NCBI RefSeq assembly: GCF_024158605.1 | Contig: NZ_JAMZGM010000006.1 | Span: 1-64,000, forward strand | Length of the DNA stretch: 64,000 bases | From: Sebaldella sp. S0638 | GTDB lineage: Bacteria; Fusobacteriota; Fusobacteriia; Fusobacteriales; Leptotrichiaceae | Direction: 5' to 3' | Shown: piece after piece, positions 51,921 to 63,600 of the stretch | How the letters are laid out: each line of letters starts with the position of its first letter | Numbering within the stretch: position 1 is the stretch's first letter | Position numbers and translations under genes: made by a program | The notes under the pieces: generated by a model | What the model was told of the DNA's origin: nothing | Databases searched by the model: none | The model's input: only the letters and a program-made list of their open reading frames with translations

Positions 51921-51967
51921 TTATAAGTAAGAATAAAAAATTATAGTAGGATAGTAGGAGGAAACAA

Positions 51968-52963
51968 ATGAAAAAAATAATGTTTTTGGTGATGATGTTA
52001 TCACTGATATTAATAGGGTGCGCAGATAAAAAAGAAGAAGCTAAAACAGAAACTGACAATACAAATACTGAGGCAAAAGCAGATGATAAAGTATACAAGA
52101 TAGGAATAACTCAGATCGTATCGCATCAGGCTCTGGACAAAGCAAGAGAAGGGTTCAAGGATGCACTGAAAGAAGCAGGAATAAAAGCGGAATTTGACGA
52201 ACAGAACGCTCAGGGAGATGTAACAATAGCAAATACAATAGCAAATAAATTCGTTACTGATAAAGTAGACCTTATATTTGCAATAGCTACACCAACAGCA
52301 CAGGCAGTGTCAAATGCGACAAGCGATACTCCGATTTTATTTTCGGCAGTAACTGATCCTGAAGCAGCCGGGCTGGTAAAGCCGAATGTTACAGGAAGCA
52401 GTGATAAAGTGGATATAGAACAGCAGCTTGCCTTATTAAGAGAAATATCTAAGGATGCAAAGAAAATTGGATTTTTATATAATTCTTCAGAAGAAAACTC
52501 ATTAGTACAATTGGAAGAGATAAAGAAAATAGCAGGAAAGTATAATTTTGAAATAGTAGAACAAGGGATAAGTTCAGCAAATGAGCTGCCTCAGGCAATA
52601 GACAAGATGCTTACACAAGTGGATGCATTATACCTTCCTACAGATAATCTGATTTCATCAAGTTCGGCATTAATTGCAGAAAAAGCAAATGCAGCTAAAA
52701 AGATAACATTTGCAGCGGAATCAGGAATGTTGGAAAACGGAATATTCATAACAAAAGGAATTGATTATTACCAGTTAGGGAAAGAAGCAGGAAAACTGGC
52801 TGTGGAAATTTTGAAAGACGGGAAAAAACCGTCGGATTTACCATATAAGATAGCGGAAACGACTGAGATAGCGGTAAATAAACAAACACTGGAACAATTA
52901 GGTATAAAACTTCCTGATGATGTTATGAGTAAAGCTAAGTTTATTGAGACTAAAGCGAAATAA
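51968..52963 (+). CDS. ABC importer substrate-binding lipoprotein, copy 1 (TrpX-like)
   Basis: A 331-residue receptor of the ABC_sub_bind (PF04392-type) family. Lipoprotein signal peptide with lipobox LIGC, Cys about residue 18, followed by a Lys/Glu/Thr linker. Core: YKIGITQIVSHQALDKAREGF, QNAQGDVTIANTIANKFV, DLIFAIATPTAQAV and PEAAGLVKPNVTGSSD. The relatives include TrpX-type tryptophan receptors of Firmicutes; the ligand here is not known. It lies next to a second, very similar receptor and the permease and ATPase genes. Confidence 0.88.
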   Translation: MKKIMFLVMMLSLILIGCADKKEEAKTETDNTNTEAKADDKVYKIGITQIVSHQALDKAREGFKDALKEAGIKAEFDEQNAQGDVTIANTIANKFVTDKVDLIFAIATPTAQAVSNATSDTPILFSAVTDPEAAGLVKPNVTGSSDKVDIEQQLALLREISKDAKKIGFLYNSSEENSLVQLEEIKKIAGKYNFEIVEQGISSANELPQAIDKMLTQVDALYLPTDNLISSSSALIAEKANAAKKITFAAESGMLENGIFITKGIDYYQLGKEAGKLAVEILKDGKKPSDLPYKIAETTEIAVNKQTLEQLGIKLPDDVMSKAKFIETKAK

Positions 52964-52990
52964 TTTTTTTAAGATGATTTAGGAGGTTCT

Positions 52991-53977
52991 ATGAAAAAGC
53001 TGTCATATTTATTATGTATAATGATGTTATTTTCACTGATATCATGTGGAAGTAAGGAAGAAAAGAAAGATACAGAGACAAAAACAGAAACAGCTCAGAC
53101 AGATGGAGCAAAAAAGTATAAAATAGGTATAACGCAGATAGTATCGCATCCTGCTTTAGATCAGTCAAGAGAAGGATTTAAAGATGCATTGAAAGAAGCT
53201 GGAATGGATGTAGAATATGAGGAACAGAATGCACAGGGAGACATTACAATAGCAAATACAATAGCAAATAAATTCGTTACTGATAAAGTAGATCTGATAT
53301 TTTCAATAGCTACACCGACAACACAGGCAGCAGTAAATGCAACAGGTACTATACCAATAGTATTCACGGCAGTAACTGATCCGGAAGCAGCAGGGCTGAC
53401 AAAACCTAATGTTACAGGAAGCAGCGACAGGGTAGACAATGTGGCGGAACAGCTTGATGTACTGAAAGAATTAAATCCCAATGCGACAGCAATAGGAATT
53501 TTATATAATTCTTCAGAGCAGAATTCAGTGACACAGGTAGAACTTATCAAGAAAATAGCAGCGGAAAAAGGAATAAAAGTAGAAGAACAGGCTGTAACAT
53601 CAGTAAGTGAGCTGACACAGGCACTGGATAATCTTCTTTCAAAAACAGATGCCCTGTATATCCCTACAGATAATCTGGTAGTGTCAAATATGCCGGCAGT
53701 AGTGGAGAGAGCAATTGCAGCAAAGAAAATAGTAATAGCAACAGATGAAGGGTCAGTAACAAACGGTGCCCTTTACACAAAAGGAATAGATTTTTATGAG
53801 CTTGGTAAGGAAGCAGGAAAGCTGGCAGTTCAGATTCTAAAAGACGGGAAAACGCCTTCTGACTTAAAAGTAGTTACATTAAAGCCGACAAATCTGGTAT
53901 TTAATAAAAAAACTATGGAAGCTATAGGATTGACTTTACCTGAAAAGCTGAAAAATGAAGTAAAATTCGTTGATTAA
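52991..53977 (+). CDS. ABC importer substrate-binding lipoprotein, copy 2 (TrpX-like)
   Basis: A 328-residue paralogue of the previous receptor, with lipobox LISC (Cys about 19) and the same core: YKIGITQIVSHPALDQSREGF, QNAQGDITIANTIANKFV, DPEAAGLTKPNVTGSSDRVDNVAEQL. The two proteins are alike over their whole mature length, so this is a recent tandem duplication, perhaps allowing two ligands for one permease. AGGAGG precedes ATG 52991. Confidence 0.88.
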   Translation: MKKLSYLLCIMMLFSLISCGSKEEKKDTETKTETAQTDGAKKYKIGITQIVSHPALDQSREGFKDALKEAGMDVEYEEQNAQGDITIANTIANKFVTDKVDLIFSIATPTTQAAVNATGTIPIVFTAVTDPEAAGLTKPNVTGSSDRVDNVAEQLDVLKELNPNATAIGILYNSSEQNSVTQVELIKKIAAEKGIKVEEQAVTSVSELTQALDNLLSKTDALYIPTDNLVVSNMPAVVERAIAAKKIVIATDEGSVTNGALYTKGIDFYELGKEAGKLAVQILKDGKTPSDLKVVTLKPTNLVFNKKTMEAIGLTLPEKLKNEVKFVD

Positions 53978-54013
53978 TATCACGAATAACAGTAGGATAG
54001 GAGAAAAAAAGTA

Positions 54014-55111
54014 ATGGAAGGACTTTTAAATTTTTTTGCAGGGTTAACAACGGTATTTGAACAAGGTCTGATATTGGCTATAATGGTAATGGGTATATAT
54101 TTAACATATAAAATTCTTGATTTTCCAGATCTTTCGGTAGACGGTTCATTTCCTTTAGGGGCATTTGTACTGGCTGCTGTAGTATTAAAGGATATAAATC
54201 CCATACTCGGAATGTTTATTGCGTTTTTAGCAGGAGCTCTGGCAGGGATGGCAACAGGAGCAATGCACGTAAGACTGAATATAAGTAATCTTCTTGCAGG
54301 AATACTTACAATGTCAGCTTTATACAGTGTTAACTCCAGAGTAGTAGGAAAAGCGAATGTGTATATTCCAGGGGACAAGACTATATTTAATTTGTTTAGT
54401 TATGATAAATTATATATTTTAGTAATAATACTTGTAATATGCCTGATTTTAAAATTTTTATGTGATAAAACTCTGAAAGATAAGAGATCATTTATAATAA
54501 GCACTTGTCTATATATAGTTCTCTTTATTATTCTTATGACTTATACTGTGAAAAATCAGAATGTAACTCTGATGATAATTGCTGATATAGTATTTATAAT
54601 AAAATTATGTCTTGATTATCTGCTGAACACTAAGTTTGGTTTTGCACTAAGAGCCATAGGGGATAATGAAGATCTGGTAGTTGGTCTGGGAGTCAATGAA
54701 AAGAACATGAAAATGTTCGGATTAATGATGGCAAACGGATTAGTGGCGTTATCAGGTTCACTTTACGGGCAGTATCTGAAATTTGCCGATCTGCAGATGG
54801 GAATAGGAACTATGGTAATAGGTCTTGCTTCTATAATAATAGGGCAGGGTGTACTGAAAAAGGATAAAATAATAAACAATCCTTCTATAGTAGTAATAGG
54901 AGCGATTTTGTACCAGTTTATTATTTATATAGCACTTAGATCAAATGACTGGTTTAAGGCATTATATAAAGCACTGCATTTTTCAGACGGCGCTATAAAA
55001 ATGCTTGAAATAAGAACGACAGACCTGAAATTAATTACAGCATTAATAGTAGTAATAATACTGGCATTTTCCAACAAAAAATTAAAAATAATTTTTAAAA
55101 CAAAAGGATAG
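54014..55111 (+). CDS. ABC importer permease (LivH/TrpY-like)
   Basis: A 365-residue inner-membrane permease with about nine helices, of the BPD_transp_2 type: GLILAIMVMGIYLTYKILDFPDLSVDGSFPLGAF at the N-terminus, TGAMHVRLNISNLLAGILTMSALYSVNSR, and LRAIGDNEDLVVGLGVNEKNMKMFGLMMANGLVALSG with the coupling-helix region. AGGAG lies upstream of ATG 54014 at about 11 nt. It forms the importer with the adjacent ATPase and receptors. Confidence 0.9.
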   Translation: MEGLLNFFAGLTTVFEQGLILAIMVMGIYLTYKILDFPDLSVDGSFPLGAFVLAAVVLKDINPILGMFIAFLAGALAGMATGAMHVRLNISNLLAGILTMSALYSVNSRVVGKANVYIPGDKTIFNLFSYDKLYILVIILVICLILKFLCDKTLKDKRSFIISTCLYIVLFIILMTYTVKNQNVTLMIIADIVFIIKLCLDYLLNTKFGFALRAIGDNEDLVVGLGVNEKNMKMFGLMMANGLVALSGSLYGQYLKFADLQMGIGTMVIGLASIIIGQGVLKKDKIINNPSIVVIGAILYQFIIYIALRSNDWFKALYKALHFSDGAIKMLEIRTTDLKLITALIVVIILAFSNKKLKIIFKTKG

Positions 55112-55115
55112 AATA

Positions 55116-55901
55116 ATGGTAGAATTAAGAAATGTATACAAGACATTTGTAAGTGAGCTCGGGACAAAGAAAGAAGTTTTTCAGGATACCAATTTTGTAG
55201 CTGATGAAGGCGACTTTGTTTCAATTATAGGAAGTAACGGAGCAGGAAAGTCTACATTACTGAATGTAATAAACGGGAATGTGATACCAGATGCCGGAGA
55301 AGTTATTTTGGGAGACAGAAATATAACTAAAGTGAGCAGACATAAAAGAGCAAAATGGATATCACAGGTTTTTCAGAATCCTTCACAGGGAACTTCACCG
55401 TCAATGACTGTATTAGAAAATTTGTCAATGGCTAAGAATAAAGGAAAAAGCTTTAATCTTACACTTGGTCTGGACAAGAAAAATATTCCTTATTATAAAG
55501 AAATTCTTGCAAGTCTTGATTTAGGACTTGAAGAGCAACTGGATACAAAGGTAGGACTGCTGTCAGGTGGGCAGAGACAGTGTCTGTCATTGATAATGTC
55601 AACGCTTAATCATCCTGATGTATTGCTTTTAGATGAGCATACAGCTGCTTTGGATCCTAAGACTTCAAAGATCATTCTGGACAAAACCAAAGAACTTGTA
55701 GAAAAAAACAGTATAACAACACTTATGATAACGCATAATCTTCAGGATGCCATAGAGTATGGGAACAGACTGATAATGATACACAGCGGTGATATTATAC
55801 TTGATATAAGAGGTGAGGAGAAAAAACACCTCACTGTGGAAAAGCTTCTTGAATTTTTTCATGAAAAAGATGCAAAATTAGCAGATAAAGATTTATTTTA
55901 A
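55116..55901 (+). CDS. ABC importer ATP-binding protein (TrpZ-like)
   Basis: A 261-residue ATPase: Walker A GSNGAGKST near residue 38, Q-loop in VFQNPSQGTSPSMT, signature LSGGQRQ near 150, Walker B DVLLLDEHTAAL and switch His in MITHNLQ. It follows the permease by 4 bp. A terminator-like stem lies after its stop. Confidence 0.93.
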   Translation: MVELRNVYKTFVSELGTKKEVFQDTNFVADEGDFVSIIGSNGAGKSTLLNVINGNVIPDAGEVILGDRNITKVSRHKRAKWISQVFQNPSQGTSPSMTVLENLSMAKNKGKSFNLTLGLDKKNIPYYKEILASLDLGLEEQLDTKVGLLSGGQRQCLSLIMSTLNHPDVLLLDEHTAALDPKTSKIILDKTKELVEKNSITTLMITHNLQDAIEYGNRLIMIHSGDIILDIRGEEKKHLTVEKLLEFFHEKDAKLADKDLF

Positions 55902-55906
55902 TAAAT

Positions 55907-55944
55907 AAAAAATGGAAGACTGTTATTCGGTTTTTCATTTTTTT
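55907..55944 (+). terminator. probable terminator of the ABC importer operon
   Basis: The A-rich arm AAAAAATGGAAGAC can pair imperfectly with GGTTTTTCATTTTTTT (55929-55944), ending in seven T. Confidence 0.55.
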
Positions 55945-55987
55945 AGTATAATTCAGCAATAAAATAAAAATTACAAAGGAGGATTAG

Positions 55988-56470
55988 ATGGAAGAAATTT
56001 ATTTGGAATACCGTGCAGATATAAAAAATTATTTTGAGGCAGCAAAGTATTTTACGAAAAGTAAAATAAAACGAAATATTTTTGACAGAATAATGGAAAT
56101 AGTTGTTCTACTAATTGGTGTTTTTATGTTTACAATTGGAAATTTTATTTTAGGTATGATTTTTGTGGTATTTAGTCTTCTTTTTATACTGAGAATTTTT
56201 GAAAAAGGAGTTACATACCTTTATTTTAAGATATATATTTCTAAAATGGGAGTACAGAAATTGTTTGTTTCCCATGATAAAATGAGATATGAGCGTGAGG
56301 ATATAAGTTCTGAAATAGAATGGAGTTATTATAAAGGATTTATAGAAACACCGAATACAGTATTGCTGTTATACGGGAAAAGAAATTATTCAGTAATACC
56401 AAAAGCAGCTTTTAGTGAGGGAAAACTGAAGAAATTCATATCATTGCTTCAGGAAATATTTCCTGCTTGA
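55988..56470 (+). CDS. YcxB-like membrane protein
   Basis: A 160-residue protein with two adjacent membrane helices (about residues 35-52 and 55-70) and a C-terminal soluble domain with WSYYKGFIETPNTVLLLYGKRNYSVIPKAAF, the pattern of the YcxB-like family, whose function is unknown. AAAGGAGG precedes ATG 55988. It is probably a separate unit between the ABC operon and kdsB. Confidence 0.75.
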   Translation: MEEIYLEYRADIKNYFEAAKYFTKSKIKRNIFDRIMEIVVLLIGVFMFTIGNFILGMIFVVFSLLFILRIFEKGVTYLYFKIYISKMGVQKLFVSHDKMRYEREDISSEIEWSYYKGFIETPNTVLLLYGKRNYSVIPKAAFSEGKLKKFISLLQEIFPA

Positions 56471-56567
56471 AGTAGTTTGAAAAAGTAATAAATATACTTG
56501 GAAGTTATTTTTAGATATGGTAAAATCATGAGAAAGAATTACAATGTGCTTTGAGAAGGAGTAAATT

Positions 56568-57311
56568 ATGAAAATATTGGGAGTGATTCCTGCAAGATAC
56601 GCATCTTCGAGATTTAATGGGAAGCCTCTAGAGCTGATCTGCGGAAAACCGATGATAGAATGGGTATATAAAAGAAGTGTAAAGTCTGAGCTTGATGATG
56701 TGGTAGTAGCTACTGATGATAAAAGAATTTTTGACACAGTTGCTGCATTCGGCGGGAAAGCTGTAATGACAAGAGATGATCATGTTAATGGTACAAGCAG
56801 AATACAGGAAGTAATAGGGCTTGAGGAGTATAAAGATTTTGAATTCATAATAAATATACAGGGTGATGAACCTATAATCGATCCGGAATCAATAAATATT
56901 CTTGTAAATAAATATAAAGCTGAAAAAGCAGAGATAATAACTTTGAAGGAAGAAATAAAGTGTTCTTCGGATAAGGAAAATCCTAATGTAGTGAAGGTTA
57001 TTACGGATTTTTCCGATAATGCCCTGTATTTCAGCAGAAGTCTTATACCTTATATGAGGAATGAGGATAGTAGTTTTATATATTACAGACATGTAGGGAT
57101 TTACGGATATACAAGTGCAGTCCTGAACAGTATGGATAATATGAAAGACGGAAAACTGGAGCATATCGAATCATTGGAACAGTTGAGATTTCTGGAAAAC
57201 GGTTATAAAATAAAAGTATATGAAACAAAAAGTACGGTAAAAGGTGTGGATACTAAAGAAGACCTTCTGGAAGTAGAGGAAATAATCAGAAAAAATAATA
57301 TTAGTTTATAA
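56568..57311 (+). CDS. kdsB: 3-deoxy-manno-octulosonate cytidylyltransferase
   Basis: Activates Kdo as CMP-Kdo for LPS inner core synthesis. VIPARYASSRFNGKPLELICG at residues 5-25 binds CTP; DDVVVATDD, VMTRDDHVNGTSRIQEV, NIQGDEPIIDP and YRHVGIYGYT follow as in KdsB. 247 residues is normal. AGAAGGAG precedes ATG 56568. Its presence supports a Gram-negative-type outer membrane with LPS. Confidence 0.95.
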   Translation: MKILGVIPARYASSRFNGKPLELICGKPMIEWVYKRSVKSELDDVVVATDDKRIFDTVAAFGGKAVMTRDDHVNGTSRIQEVIGLEEYKDFEFIINIQGDEPIIDPESINILVNKYKAEKAEIITLKEEIKCSSDKENPNVVKVITDFSDNALYFSRSLIPYMRNEDSSFIYYRHVGIYGYTSAVLNSMDNMKDGKLEHIESLEQLRFLENGYKIKVYETKSTVKGVDTKEDLLEVEEIIRKNNISL

Positions 57312-57316
57312 ATAAT

Positions 57317-57367
57317 AATACCATTATATCATTTGTTATAATTAGATAATATAATGGTATTTTTTTA
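57317..57367 (+). terminator. intrinsic terminator after kdsB
   Basis: AATACCATTATAT (57317-57329) pairs exactly with ATATAATGGTATT (57349-57361), 13 bp, followed by a T run. Confidence 0.9.
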
Positions 57368-57637
57368 GTTAACTTTTTGTTATAAATATAAAAAGTTATT
57401 GATGATATTGTTTAAAGATACATTTTAAGTATCAGACAATGTAATGAATAAAAGTTGACAAAATGAATAAAAATATAGTATTCTATATAATAGGTACTTA
57501 TTAATTTTAATTTATGGATGATTAATAAAGTTATGTAAGTATCAGGGAAGGTTTGAAAAATATTGGTAATACCGTTTTATTTTTGTATGTGAAAATATGA
57601 GGGTATTATTTTAGATAAATTAGAGCAGGAGGAATTT
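57368..57637 (+). promoter_or_regulatory. upstream region of the second autotransporter
   Basis: A TTGACA is at 57455-57460; the best -10 is TAGTAT about 15 bp on, or TATAAT at 57486-57491 at a spacing too long for sigma-70. The decamer TAAGTATCAG occurs at 57426-57435 and 57536-57545, exactly 110 bp apart on either side. No ORF is credible. AGGAGG at 57627-57632 is the ribosome binding site. Confidence 0.5.
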
Positions 57638-60600
57638 ATGAAAAATAAGAGGCTATTGTTATCATTTCTAGCCTTATATTCGATGACGGCAGCTTATGCA
57701 GAGACGAATATTAAGGTTAATACTAAACTGGATAAGATATACAAGAATCTGATTAATGACAAGGGGGTAAGCGAGAAAGACTACGGTTTTCTGGAAGAGG
57801 TTCTGAATAAGAGAAATAAAGAATTAAAGGATCTGTATGAACAGTCTGACTATATAGTAAAACCGGAATATTTGGAATGGCAGATATTTTTCAGCGGCTT
57901 TTATGACCATGTAGAACGTGGAGATAATACAAAAGCCAATGCAAAATATCATTCAGATCCAAGCTACAGCAAGAACGGTATACAAGGGAAAGTAATGCAG
58001 GGAACTCAGGTTTCAAAAGAGGTGGATTTAGGGATCAGGATTCCTATGAAAGCAGTGAACAGGACGCCGCTTGATCTGGCTATCCAGACACCGCCGGTGG
58101 TGGAAGTGAATCCAGCCGGTACAGTTACTGTGGAATTGCCTAGCATTAATGTGCCTGTTATTGAAGTGCCGGAATTTGAAAAGGTTGATGTTTCTGTAGC
58201 AGCGATGGATGTAAAATCTATTTTTACGTATACGGTGAACGTTGGTGGTTCCCCGAATGCTGATCAACAGGGAATATTAAACTATAATGGGACAGGTTAT
58301 ATGCCAGGAAACGACATTACGAGTTATCATAATGCAATTTTATCGCAGCAGGAATTAGTTGGGGGTATCAATAATGTAGGAAGAGGTACACTAAATGTAA
58401 GTTTAGCAAATAATTCCAGTAACATTACTGCTACTGTAAATAATACTATGGCATATGGAAATGCAGATGAAAATATAGATTCTACACTTTCTGGTCCAGG
58501 ATGGTCAGATATAGATGATAGAAAATATGTCATGAAACTTGTAGGTGGAAGCTCTGGAGGGCATATTCTGGAAATAGATAATATGGATATTACTTATACT
58601 GGTAATGATATAGAATTTAAAGAGAGATTTCTATTTTATACTGATGCTCATAATAAAGTCAGTGATAACAAATGGATAATTACAGATAGTACTAATATAA
58701 CATTATCGGGACAATACTTAATTATGTATGGCGCACAATATCATAGTGGTGATAAAAATGCAATAATGGAAAATAATGGAGTGATAAGAGCAGACAATAC
58801 TTCATTAAATTCTGGAAATAGAATAATATTTGCCGCAGTGGATCATAGGAATAACAACACAAGTGATAATGATAGCAGATTTTTAGATTTTTACAATAAT
58901 GGAACGATAATTTTAGAAGGAAAAAGCGATGTTTTAGCTAATTTTGGTGTTCCTAGTAATACTCTAAATCAAACTGGCACAAGCCCTGATGGCGGAACTA
59001 GATTTATAAACTCCGATAATGGAGATGTTAGTTTAAAGGGATTAGGATCAATTGGGATAGTTGTAAAAGATGAAAGTCAATATGGAAAAATTACAAATTT
59101 TGGAAAAAGTGAAATAACCTTTAAAAAATCACTTGAATTAACTGGCGATGAAACAGTAGGAGTTTATGTAGAAAATTCTACAGTAGGAGCTTTTAACCCC
59201 ATATATTCATCAATGAATATGAATATAGGAACTACAGGAAATGAAAGCAGCAGCACAGGAAATTCAGCAAGCGGAAAAGCAGCGTATACAGAAAACGCAG
59301 CAGGTTTTTACACAGATGCAGCAACATTAACATTGAATCTTGGAGACGGCTCGTCAGCATCGGCGCCAGGAACTCATAACATACTGTTTGGTGATTACGC
59401 AAGGTCGAGTTCTTTGGTTAGAGCAGACGGAGGAACTCTTACTATAACAGGAAAAACACTTGTAAATAAAGGTGAAGGAAACATAGGTCTTGCAGCAACC
59501 GGAGGTAATATTACTTTAAATTCCGGTGCAAATCTGACAGTTTCGGCTGGAAACGGGAACGCAGGAGCGTATGCACAAAGTGGCGGAACCTTCACTAATA
59601 ATGGTACGATAACTGTAAGTGGTAATGGAACAAATGGTGTTATTGCTGCGAAAGATAGCTCGAATATAGCAGGAAATATAATAAATAATAGTACAATTAC
59701 AAAAGAAAATAATGGAGCTGCAGTTGTCTTGGCAGGCGGGAATTTTACAAGTACAGGAAGAGTAGAGACAAAAAACAGCTCGGCAGGAATATATGCTTCC
59801 AGTGATGTTTCAAGTAATACAGTCAGCTTAACAGGTGATGGTGTAGTAGCAGGGAATAAAGGGATAGCGTTTTATGCAGGTTATGACAGTACTAACGGTA
59901 CAACAGGAAGAATACAATTTGGCGGAACACCTGTAGGTACTATCCAAAATGGCGGATTAATGTTTTACAACAATTATTCGTCATCGAATGGAGCAGCCGG
60001 ATCAAACTTCGGTCAGTTTATTATAAATTCCGGGACATCAGTAAAAGTAGAATCAGGCGGAACAGTATTTAAATTTGATTCTGCTACGTACAATACCGCG
60101 GATTTCTCAAATTATTTGAATAATACTTTTAACGGTTCACTAGGAAACCTGACTATAAATATGCCGACATCAGGAAATGGTTACGGTAATCTTTTTGTAC
60201 TGGGAAGTTCTACAGTTGACCTTACATCTATGATATCTACTGCAAATAATGTACTGGGTACCAGTGGTCTTACAATAAACGGCAATTACAGATTTGCATT
60301 ATTAACAGACGGAGTCTTCAATATAAATAACGATTCTACAAACGGAACAGCTTCAAATCCGTATGATTTGAATAATACTAATAATCCGATTAACTTAATG
60401 AATGCTGTGAACTCTAAGATAAACATCACTTCCGGTACTTATATCACAGGAACTGCAAATGAGCAAAATGTAGTGAAACAAGTTAATAAAGCAGGGCAGG
60501 TACAAAGCGATATAGCAATAGTAAATGACGGTAACATAAATATGAGCGGGACTGACTCAGTTTCTCTTTATTCTGTATATGGAGACATAACAAATAACGG

Positions 60601-63600
60601 GACAATAACAGTTTCAAATAATGCTATAGGAGTGTTGGGGTTAAATAATACAAAAATATTAAACTCAGGAAGCGGGACAGTAAATGTTGGAAATAACAGT
60701 ATCGGATTAGCTGGAATAACATATGACAAGAACAAGATGCCTATTTCTGATTCAGCAGCTTTAGGCTATGGTTCAGATAAAGTAGACATAACAAATAACG
60801 GCTATATAAATGATATTTCCGGACAGAGTAAAGGTGTGGGAATATATGCCGAAAACAATAATTCTACAATAAATAGAAATGATGTACAGGCTCTAAACAC
60901 AGGAACACTTAATTTCATCAATTCTACAAACAGTGCAGGAGCATATGTAACAGGCGGAACATTCACAAATACTAACGGACAGATAAATGTAGGAAGCAGT
61001 AATGCCGGAATTTATGCAAATAACAGTGATGTAAACTTTAATTCAGGAACAGTGGAATTATCAGGCAATAATGCCGTAGGATTCTATTTGGAAAATAATA
61101 GTAATTTTACTGGAACATCGGGGACAATTAACATTACCGGGCAAAATGCCATAATATTTAATATAAAAGGAACAGGATCAAACTTTAGCAATAATCTGAC
61201 AATCAATTCATCAGCAGGATCTTCATATGTTGTAGCAAACATAGATTCAGGATTATATCAGTCTAATGTGGGGAACTATACAATCGGAGATAACGGAGTT
61301 ATGTTCTCAGGAATAAAATCCGCTGTATTGCTGGATTCAGGGACTACAATTACGGGTACAGGTACTAATAGTGTAGCTCTGTATGGAAATGGTCTTTACT
61401 CAGCAGCACTGGCATCACCATATTCTGTAGAGTCTGAGAATCAGGGTACAATCACAATGGGAGATTCTTCTGCAGGAATATATGTAGTTAATGGAGCTAG
61501 AGCTTTAAATAAAAATAATATAAGTGTAGGGAACTCATCAGTAGGAATGTACGGATTGAATTCAGGAACTGTAACAAATGAAGGAATTATAGAAATAGGA
61601 ACTTCAAGTCAGGGTATTTATGCACAAAATACAGGGATTGTAACAAATAAAAATATAATAAGAAGTACAAGCAATAATGCTGTAGGAATTTATGCAGAAG
61701 GAAACATGGATATTTTAAATGAATTAGGGGCTGAAATAAATCTTTCAGGTGATAATTCTATAGGAATTTTCTCAAAATATTCAGCTACAAGTACTGCTGT
61801 ACTGACAAATGCCGGAACTATAAACATTGGTAATTCTACAAATGCTGTGAATCCGGGATTAGGAATATACAGTGAAAATACAGATGAAAAAATAAGTAAT
61901 ACAGGAAAGATATTAGTAGGAACTTCATCAATAGGTATTTATAAGTCCGGTTCTGCAACTGGTCTTGGCTCTGTGGAACAAAATGGAGAAATAACAGTAG
62001 GTGATGGAGGAATAGGAATTTACAGTGACGGAGATACTGTTAATATACTAGGGAATTCAAAAATAACTTTACTTGGAGGAAATGAAACAGCAGGAGTATA
62101 CGGGATAAACGGTGCTAAAATAGTAAATGGATCATCTGATTTGAGTATAGGTTCAGGGAATTACGGATTTATTTTGAACAGCGGGGCTTCATTTGAAAAT
62201 AATGTAGGAATTACACTGGGAAATAATGAAGTATTGGTATATTCAGACGGCGGAAGTACAATTACGAATAACGGAAATATTAATATGACTGGTTCTGAAA
62301 ATGTAGTGGTATATGCTGTTAATGGTGAAACTGTTAATAACATTGGTACAATAGATGCTTCAAATCAAATAGGAAATATAGCTGTATATAACAAAGGCGG
62401 AGTAATAAATAACAGCGGTACTTTATATTTAGGAAATTCAGATATTCAAAGTAAAACAAACACTTTCCTAAATACTTATGCAGTGGGACTGTACAGTGAA
62501 AATTCTTCAATTTCAAATTCTGGTACTATACATGCAGGTACAGGAGCAGTAGCAATTTATTCCAAAACTGATGCGAATAATAGTGCAGTATCTACAAATA
62601 AAGGTGATATTTATTTGACTGATGGAGCAGTAGGATTATATGCAGAAGGTAAAAATACACAGATAATCAATGATAAAACAGCTACTATTACTGTGTCAGG
62701 AGACGGAAGTATAGGAATGGCTGCTGTAGGCGGAGCATTGATCACAAATAAAGGTACTATTGACATAACAGGAACTAATTCTTACGGTATGTATGGAAAT
62801 GCCGGTTCAGAAGTAGAAAACTACGGTACTATAAATGTAGGCGGAGAAAATAACACTGCAATACTTTTGGCAAACAGTTCAAGACTTATTAATAATGCCG
62901 AGGGGACAATAAATATTTTAGGCGGCGCGATAAACGGACTGGGACTGACTCAGACAGTAAATGAGCAATATGTAGTTCCAAGCATAGTAAACTCAGGAGT
63001 TATTAATGTAAATGAAAACTTTAAGGTAAACGGAGTAGAAATAACTATAAAAGTAGATCCTTCTACGATAACAAGTGCAACACTTTCAGAAGATGCCGGA
63101 GCAAAATATGTATCAAATGCAGTAAAATTTAATGCACCGTCATTTGAAGTAGATGAGAATAATCCAGTTGTTGTAACAGCAGATTTTACACAAGGAACAA
63201 ATGCTACAACATATAAATTAAAAGATGTATTTAATCCTACAACTTCCGGCGGAGGACCGAATACCGGAACTGTGCCTGTAGTAAGTAAGTCGCTTACATG
63301 GGAAGCAATACCGCAGATAAACAGCAATGGTAATGTAGATATATGGATGAAGAAGATTCCGTATGATAAATTTACCGGCGGTCTTTGGTATGAGGATTTT
63401 GGAAAAAATCTTGATAAGAAATATGGTGTAGACGGAATATCATCAAATGCTATAAATATTTTTAATAAAATAGATTACATAAGTAATGAAACTGACTTTA
63501 GACATGTAATGGCAAGTCTTGCAGGAAATGTTTATTCTAACCTGAATCAGCGTGAAGATGATATAGCAAGAATATTTGAAAATTCATTGGATTTACTGCA

